A DNA stretch of 62,601 nucleotides from Gnetum montanum (taxonomy: Eukaryota > Streptophyta > Gnetopsida > Gnetales > Gnetaceae), in NCBI GenBank assembly GCA_015680685.1, contig MNCI01004997.1, positions 746,539 through 809,139 on the forward strand, given 5' to 3'. Shown here piece after piece: positions 57,582 to 62,601 of the stretch. The position numbers and the translations under genes were made by a program. The notes below the pieces were generated by a model. It did no database searches, was not told where the DNA came from, and saw only the letters and a program-made list of their open reading frames with translations. Positions within the stretch are counted from its first letter, which is position 1; each line of letters opens with the position of its first letter.

Positions 57582-58814
57582 TGTGGATCATTGAACTTAG
57601 AAGGGGGGGATGCATAAGTTTCCCAAATCAAAACATAAACAAACAAAGCATACACACACAAATTTACATGGTTCCCCAACTTGGGTAGTCCACACTTGAA
57701 TGGTAGATCACAAGCATAACTTCGAACTTTATTGCTCTCAAATTGTGATTGAAGGATCTACACCCTATACAGTCATCAAGCCCCACTTTAGAGTGTGGTA
57801 TCGTAGCACCAATCAGTCAACCCCACAAGATCTTATCAGGCTTGGAAATGTGGTTTCAAGGCTTTCACAACCTTTACAATCTTGAGCTCTACACCAGAGT
57901 GTCGTACCATAGCACCAACAACTCAATCCCACAAGATCCCAACAAGCTTAAGAAACTCAACTCTACAGGGCAACAAGAATAAGAATTACAAAGAAAGATT
58001 GCAATTCAATTTGCTAATCCTTGTACAATTAGGTACAACACACTTTATAATTCCAAAATAACAAGACAATGAAGAGCAATAGAGAATTCAATGATTACAA
58101 ATGATTGGACAATGAATACAATAATGCTTGCACATTTCCCAATGCACATGAAGTCTCTTATAGTTGTCATGTTGCTAAATCCTTCTTGAAACTTGTGCAA
58201 TGGCTAGCTAACGATCACTAACAATCATGAGAGACGTCTTTCCCATGCTTGAGACATCTCTCTAAATTTGCCTTCAAATTTGGAAAGATGTCTTTGTTTC
58301 CTGAAAGACGTCTTTTTGAAGTCTCTACTTTGGAAGACATCTTTTTCTTGTGGAAGATATCTTTCTAGACTTGGTATGCAATCTGTAAAGACATCTTTGT
58401 CTCATGAAAGTCATCGTTATTTAAGAAAGATGTCTTGCTATTTCTGAAGACTTCTTTGTCTTAATCCACTATAAATCTACCAAGACATCTACTACTTTCT
58501 AGAGATGTCTTTCTTCACTTTCTCTTGTATGATGAATGCATCATTCCCTGTTCGTAACCTTGATCTTCCATATGCTTTAATGATGTCCACTTTGCTTGTA
58601 CAATATCAGGTCCTTGTCCACATTCTTTAGAAGTTCTTTTGAAGACATGTGGATGAGCTTCTTCTTTGAGCTCTAGGATAGTTCATTCCTTGTCCTCTTT
58701 AGCCCATCTTAGTTTCCCGTGTACGTAGTCCTACAAACACAATAACCATACAACCATACAAACAACTTTTATCTCCATTTTACTTAACATTTTGAACATA
58801 CCAAAAGGTCTACA
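57582..58814 (-). repeat. 5' LTR of the copia-type element
   Basis: 1233 bases, lining up with 51794-53033 throughout, including the AAGAC[AG]TCTT array (58230-58520) and a TATA-like CTATAAGAG near 58153-58161. The two copies differ at many positions, so the insertion is old. Confidence 0.9.
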
Positions 58815-59310
58815 ATAATCAATTCTGCTAGCATGCAAAAGAATATCTCACTTAAGTGAATCAAGATCTACCTCAATCATATATTGAATTCTACATAAAC
58901 TAATAGCCATAACTAGGATTTCAAAATGCTTGATTGGCCTAATTTGAGAGATAATATCTCTTTCAACTTTTCCAAAAATCAATGGTAGATTTGGTAATTC
59001 AAAAAAACAAGGAGATGCTAGATTAAAAGAGGCAATACACTTTTGAATAATTAATAAAGCATGATAATGATTGAAAACACTAATATTAAGGACCTTAGAA
59101 ACCATTGTCGAATTAATGAATTCTACCAACAAAAATGAGTTTGAAAAATAATGTGCATAAATAATATTCAAATCTTGATATTTTCAAACCATGTTTAAAT
59201 AACTCAAAAAACTTGAAAAACAAAGTAAATAACCCAGAATTTACATGAAACCTTTGAAAAAAAATTTGAATACTATATTCATATAAATTAACAAGTAATT
59301 TGTAGAATGG
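58815..59310 (-). pseudogene. LINE ORF1 remnant, 5' part
   Basis: The frame 58848-59171 has LPNLPLIFGKVERDIISQIR and then IQYMIEVDLDSLK. This resembles the plant L1 ORF1 region (DUF4283-type) with its LPxLPLxxW..ALG...ARICVEVDL pattern, placed before the zinc knuckle found at 51605-51675 on the other side of the copia-type insertion. Confidence 0.5.
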
Positions 59311-60129
59311 CAAAGAAGCACTGGATTCGCTTAAGCATCACCTACTGAATTTAGCAGCATTGCACATAATTCTAAATCATTATTCAACAAGTATGATAGT
59401 ATTAGTCATGAAAACATTTGCAAAATTTTTTCTTAAAAAAATCAATAATATTGTTTGAAGTTTGAATGTGGTTAAAGATGTTAGAATTTTCTCTTATTTT
59501 TCACCAAGAGACTATCTAAAATGGGTTTTAATATCTTTTACAAGGAATAGCTTTCCTTTTACTATAATAAATACTAATCAATTTGGACAAATAATGTATA
59601 ATGAAAATTTTTCCTTATGTAAGAATATTGCCTACCCAAAGATGAAATATTTTGTTGAAAAGTGGGATTAAGAAAATGCCAAAGAGACTTAAAGTAAGGT
59701 CAATCATGATGAACATTGGATGCTAGAATTTACTTGTGTATCATTATCTCCTAAAAAAGATAATATTTCACCAAAGATTTCTATTGCTACATTAAGTCCT
59801 CTTGCTATTTTAAGTTCAAGCACAAATATTTAAAATGATGTAAATGTTATTAGAATGGGTACTATCCTCCTTACTATAATTAATTTTCATATCTAGTTTT
59901 CTCAAAGAATCTGTTGTAAGAATTTTCACCTAAGTAGACAACCCTAAAATTGGAAATTTATTCCTTTCCATGTTATTTTTAGGGCTTTCTATTTAGTGAT
60001 TAAGTGTGTGGTGTGCTTTGACTTTTTTTATATTTATTATTATTTTTGGGTTTAACTCACCCCTCCCCCGTCCTATCCTTTCCATAGTGACATTGATAAT
60101 ACTTTGCATAGAGCAAAGGTTGGTAGACA
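59311..60129. other. Unassigned AT-rich sequence
   Basis: A 69-codon plus-strand frame (59462-59671) looks protein-like (SYFSPRDYLKWVLISFTRNS) but matches nothing I know and ends in stops. Could be another LINE piece. Confidence 0.3.
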
Positions 60130-60865
60130 AAAGAACTTGATTATGATTTAGAGAGTTATCAAGGAATTTGTTACAAGGTTTTAATATTGTTGGCAATATC
60201 AGAAAGATCGTCGCATGCATGTGGTTCAGGTACTACGATTTTCTAATAAATTTTTAAACCTTAACTTAGCATTGCCTAGCAGAATCAAACCCATGACTTA
60301 GAGTTTCCAAATCAAGAGTCTTCCAACTATGCTAAAACTTCATTATTAACTCTTTTTTTATCAATTTTATATTGTACTGTAAGAAACACTTACAAGGAAC
60401 TAGCTACTTCATAATTTTGTGTCTTAGTCGAAGGATTTTAAATTACTTCCAACTTTATAGGTTGATGTTATAATGTATAATTTCCTAATAAAAATTGGTT
60501 ATTTTAAAATTATTTCCAATTTCTTTTACCATTGCTAAATTGGGTATTGATTTTCTAAAAGAACTTGATTATGATTTAGGAAGTTGTCAAGGAGTTCATT
60601 GCAAGGTTTTTATATTGTTGGCAATATTAGATAAATAGTAGCTTACATGTGGTTCAAGTACTGAGATTTTTTTATAAAGTTTAAAATCTTTTTGATTAAT
60701 TTTATATTGTAACATAGGAAATGCTTACAAGGAACTAGTTGCTTCAGAAAATTGTTTCTTAGCTAAAGGATTTTAAATTACTTAAACTTCTTGTGTTAAT
60801 GCTATAATTTATGATATCCTAATAAAAATTTATTATTTTAAAACTATTTTCCTTAATATAGGAAT
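60130..60865. repeat. Direct duplication with a tRNA-like insertion in one copy
   Basis: 60130-60545 and 60555-60865 line up (shared AGAACTTGATTATGATTTA, ATATTGTTGGCAATAT, TACAAGGAACTAG, AAGGATTTTAAATTACTT). The first copy carries about 80 extra bases (60267-60345) missing from the second. Confidence 0.75.
60267..60345 (-). mobile_element. tRNA-like SINE head or tRNA-derived insertion
   Basis: On the minus strand it has an A-box-like TAGCATAGTTGG (60323-60334) and a B-box-like GGGTTTGATTC (60282-60292), spaced as in tRNA-derived SINE heads, with an anticodon-like stretch GACTCTTGATTTGGAAAC between. Short flanking ttaact (60261-60266 and 60346-60351) may be a target duplication. It lacks a SINE body and tail, so it is either a truncated SINE or an inserted tRNA fragment. 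Confidence 0.5.
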
Positions 60866-61408
60866 CTAAATGACCAAGGGAAAATAGATATTTATTCCTA
60901 CGATTTCACAGATTATTGATTCAGATGGTTTTGAAATGGTTCTTCATGATAAAAAAACATCAAGGAAGTGTATCTATTGGCAATTACATATCAAATCTTC
61001 AAAATAGATAACATGTTCAAGATATTTTAACTTCTAATAATTTGTTTGCAACTATTGATTAAGATACGAAAATAATATCTTTTGATAATTTTGATTCTAT
61101 TGATAGGGCAAAGGCCTCCTCCCCCTTCACCTAATGTTAAATTTTTTATGAAATATCTAATTTTCTACTCATGAGGAAAGGTTTTTTTATGAAATGTCTA
61201 ATTTTCTACCCCTCAGGATTGGTTGTAAAGATGAAAATCTAAAAAGATATTTCCAACACCTAAAGGCCTTTCTTCTTTGTTAATTTGGAGTTTCTCCTCT
61301 ATGCAGCATTCCTATGCTTTTGTATTCTAAATTTTTATTTCTATCTATGAGGTTTAGCACCCACATTTTTTTATGTATTATAGGGGTAAGTGTTATGTTT
61401 TGCATTGT
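60866..61408. other. Unassigned AT-rich sequence
   Basis: No gene. A phrase TTTTTATGAAAT[AG]TCTAATTTTC is repeated at about 61146-61168 and 61186-61207. Confidence 0.4.
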
Positions 61409-62361
61409 TGATGAGTGGCGAGGATTTCCTATGCCCAACCATACAATCAAAAACATTCACGTGCAATTTGGTTGAATTTCGTGGATGGGACTAATGTGGT
61501 ATCTAGATTGTTAAGCATTGATCATATGTTGTTGTCTTACCACTTGGACTAGTGATAGTTCTATTATGTATGGTTTAGTCCAAAGTCAGGCATATGATTA
61601 TGATATTGTTGGAGCCTTGAACTAAACTAAATAATAACATAGTCATTAATTATTTAATCTAATTAATTATAAGAAGGTAAATCCTAAGCTAGCCTAAGAG
61701 CAATGAGTGTCTGTTTCCAACTTGTTGTATACATCCTAAACTTACATATCCACTGCCAGGATTATCAAGTGAATATGTGTTTACACTTAAAATTGGTCAC
61801 ATTTATTCTACCAATTGATTAATGTGCATAAAAATGTAAATATTAACGAAGCACATAGAAAGTAAATTGCAATGAAACTAAATATATTCTAAGTCAAAGT
61901 GTTACAATAAATATGAATCAATCTTAATCTTATTACTGGTCATGAAATTTGTATAGGTAAAATGCCACTTGAAAAAGATATTGTACAATTGACTCAATTC
62001 CATGCTACGGGCACTCGTTGACTATTTGCTAAGATTACGAAAGAAAACTTCAAGAGTCTAGCTCCACTAGTGACTAAGATGGTGGTAAATACTTGGTGAA
62101 TGCTTGCATATTTATAGGCAAATATGGAGACTACATTGACACATATGCAGTAATGCATCTTAGGCTAAGTCGATGGGGATGTGTTGACGCATATGGGTTA
62201 ACATAGCTAAGATATAGTAGATATGATATAACATCTATGATGTGGTAGCTAACTAAGATGCATTGACTAGGATACATTGGCACAAATGTGATGTGGCATC
62301 TACAATGTAGCATTTGTGATATTGTAGCCAACTAATATACTTAACAAATGATGCATCATCA
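61409..62361 (-). repeat. Athila-like LTR, element 3 type
   Basis: Starts TGATGAGTGGCGAGG; most closely resembles the LTR 28385-29230. TATA CTATAAATA at 62109-62117. The stretch upstream of the TATA (62125-62357) is longer than in other copies and repeats words of the type GATGTGG, GATGCATTGAC, GATATGATA, GCATCTACAATGTAGCATTTG. The end is ATGCATCA or CATCATCA (62357-62361). Flanks attgt and gctat do not match, so it may be part of a larger element. Confidence 0.8.
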
Positions 62362-62390
62362 GCTATGCTTGATGAATTTTGAAAGCCATG

Positions 62391-62601
62391 TGATGAGCGG
62401 CAAGGTACCCCTATGCTCAACCATACAAATACAAGCGTTTCACGTACAATCTGGTCGAATTCCAAGGACTAAGTGCTTATGCGCCCTTGTGGAACAAGGA
62501 TAGGTTGGTTGATCGTTGTCTTCACAAGCTTACCTGTATGTCATGATTGTATGGTTAACTAAGCTTGAGGCATATGATTTTTATAGCTTTTATGTTTTTA
62601 T
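62391..62601 (-). repeat. Athila-like LTR, cut by the window end
   Basis: Starts TGATGAGCGGCAAGG. Resembles the first part of the LTR at 7596-8178 (shared GTTGTCTTC.., GTATGGTTAA, GGCATATGATTTTTAT). Only 30 bases separate it from the previous LTR. Confidence 0.8.

Larger units (their letters stand above)
51794..58814 (-). mobile_element. Copia-type LTR element with gag but no visible pol
   Basis: LTRs at 51794-53033 and 57582-58814, each with termini of the TGTGGATC..GATCCACA type, flanked by a perfect target duplication ataat (51789-51793, 58815-58819). Primer site 57567-57579 (minus TGGTATTGGAGCC) matches the initiator tRNA-Met type. Polypurine tract 53034-53045 (minus AAAAAGGGGAAGAT). The interior has a copia-type gag (56392-57300) and no protease, integrase, reverse transcriptase or RNase H that I can find. 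It is inserted in a LINE remnant and is itself split by a solo LTR (55110-55975). Confidence 0.88.

Noticed and set aside
61404-62365. Target duplication for the LTR at 61409
   Set aside because: Flanks attgt and gctat (or tcagc) do not match with either choice of end.

Overview
This is a window of a repeat-rich seed-plant nuclear genome. It is AT-rich, has a multi-exon gene with GT..AG introns, several generations of nested LTR retrotransposons, a 324-base N gap (20372-20695) and an unresolved base beside a poly-C run. The species cannot be named from the sequence. The age and decay of the elements would suit a gymnosperm or an early-branching angiosperm, but that is a guess.

The only host gene I can call intact is on the minus strand at 43286-49401. 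It has nine exons with consistent phases and encodes a 628-residue SFR2-type family 1 glycosyl hydrolase, the galactolipid galactosyltransferase of the chloroplast outer envelope. It sits in a relatively repeat-poor island (about 40.7-49.6 kb). A possible broken GDSL-esterase first exon lies at 41349-41537.

The left 39.5 kb is mostly four minus-strand Ty3/gypsy elements of the Athila type. The evidence is a tRNA-Asp-like primer site, an FMDDFS reverse transcriptase motif, and an extra ORF (ORF3) between integrase and the 3' LTR. Element 1 (1-8178) has gag and pol but no ORF3. Element 2 (10745-23607) has gag, pol and ORF3 and is inserted in the 3' LTR of element 3. Element 3 (10105-10744 plus 23608-29230) and element 4 (30170-39490, perfect target duplication ctaat) have gag and ORF3 remnants but no pol. 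Element 4 itself landed in a copia-type LTR. All coding regions carry stops and frameshifts.

The right 13 kb holds a degraded minus-strand LINE (50.0-51.8 and 58.8-59.3 kb). It is split by a 7-kb LTR element (51794-58814, target duplication ataat) with a copia-type gag but no visible pol. That element is split in turn by a solo LTR of the Athila-like family (55110-55975, target duplication ttttc). Two more LTRs of that family lie at 61409-62361 and 62391 to the window end. A small tRNA-like insertion lies in one copy of a tandem duplication near 60.3 kb.

The most interesting pattern is regulatory. Each LTR family carries its own set of short palindromic words just upstream of a TATTTATAG (minus CTATAAATA) TATA box. 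In elements 2 and 4 a second cassette of the same kind, using that element's own words, lies inside the element about 0.4-0.5 kb upstream of ORF3. This looks like an internal promoter that copies or co-evolves with the LTR promoter. A short hairpin with one compensatory base-pair change lies about 0.3 kb further upstream.
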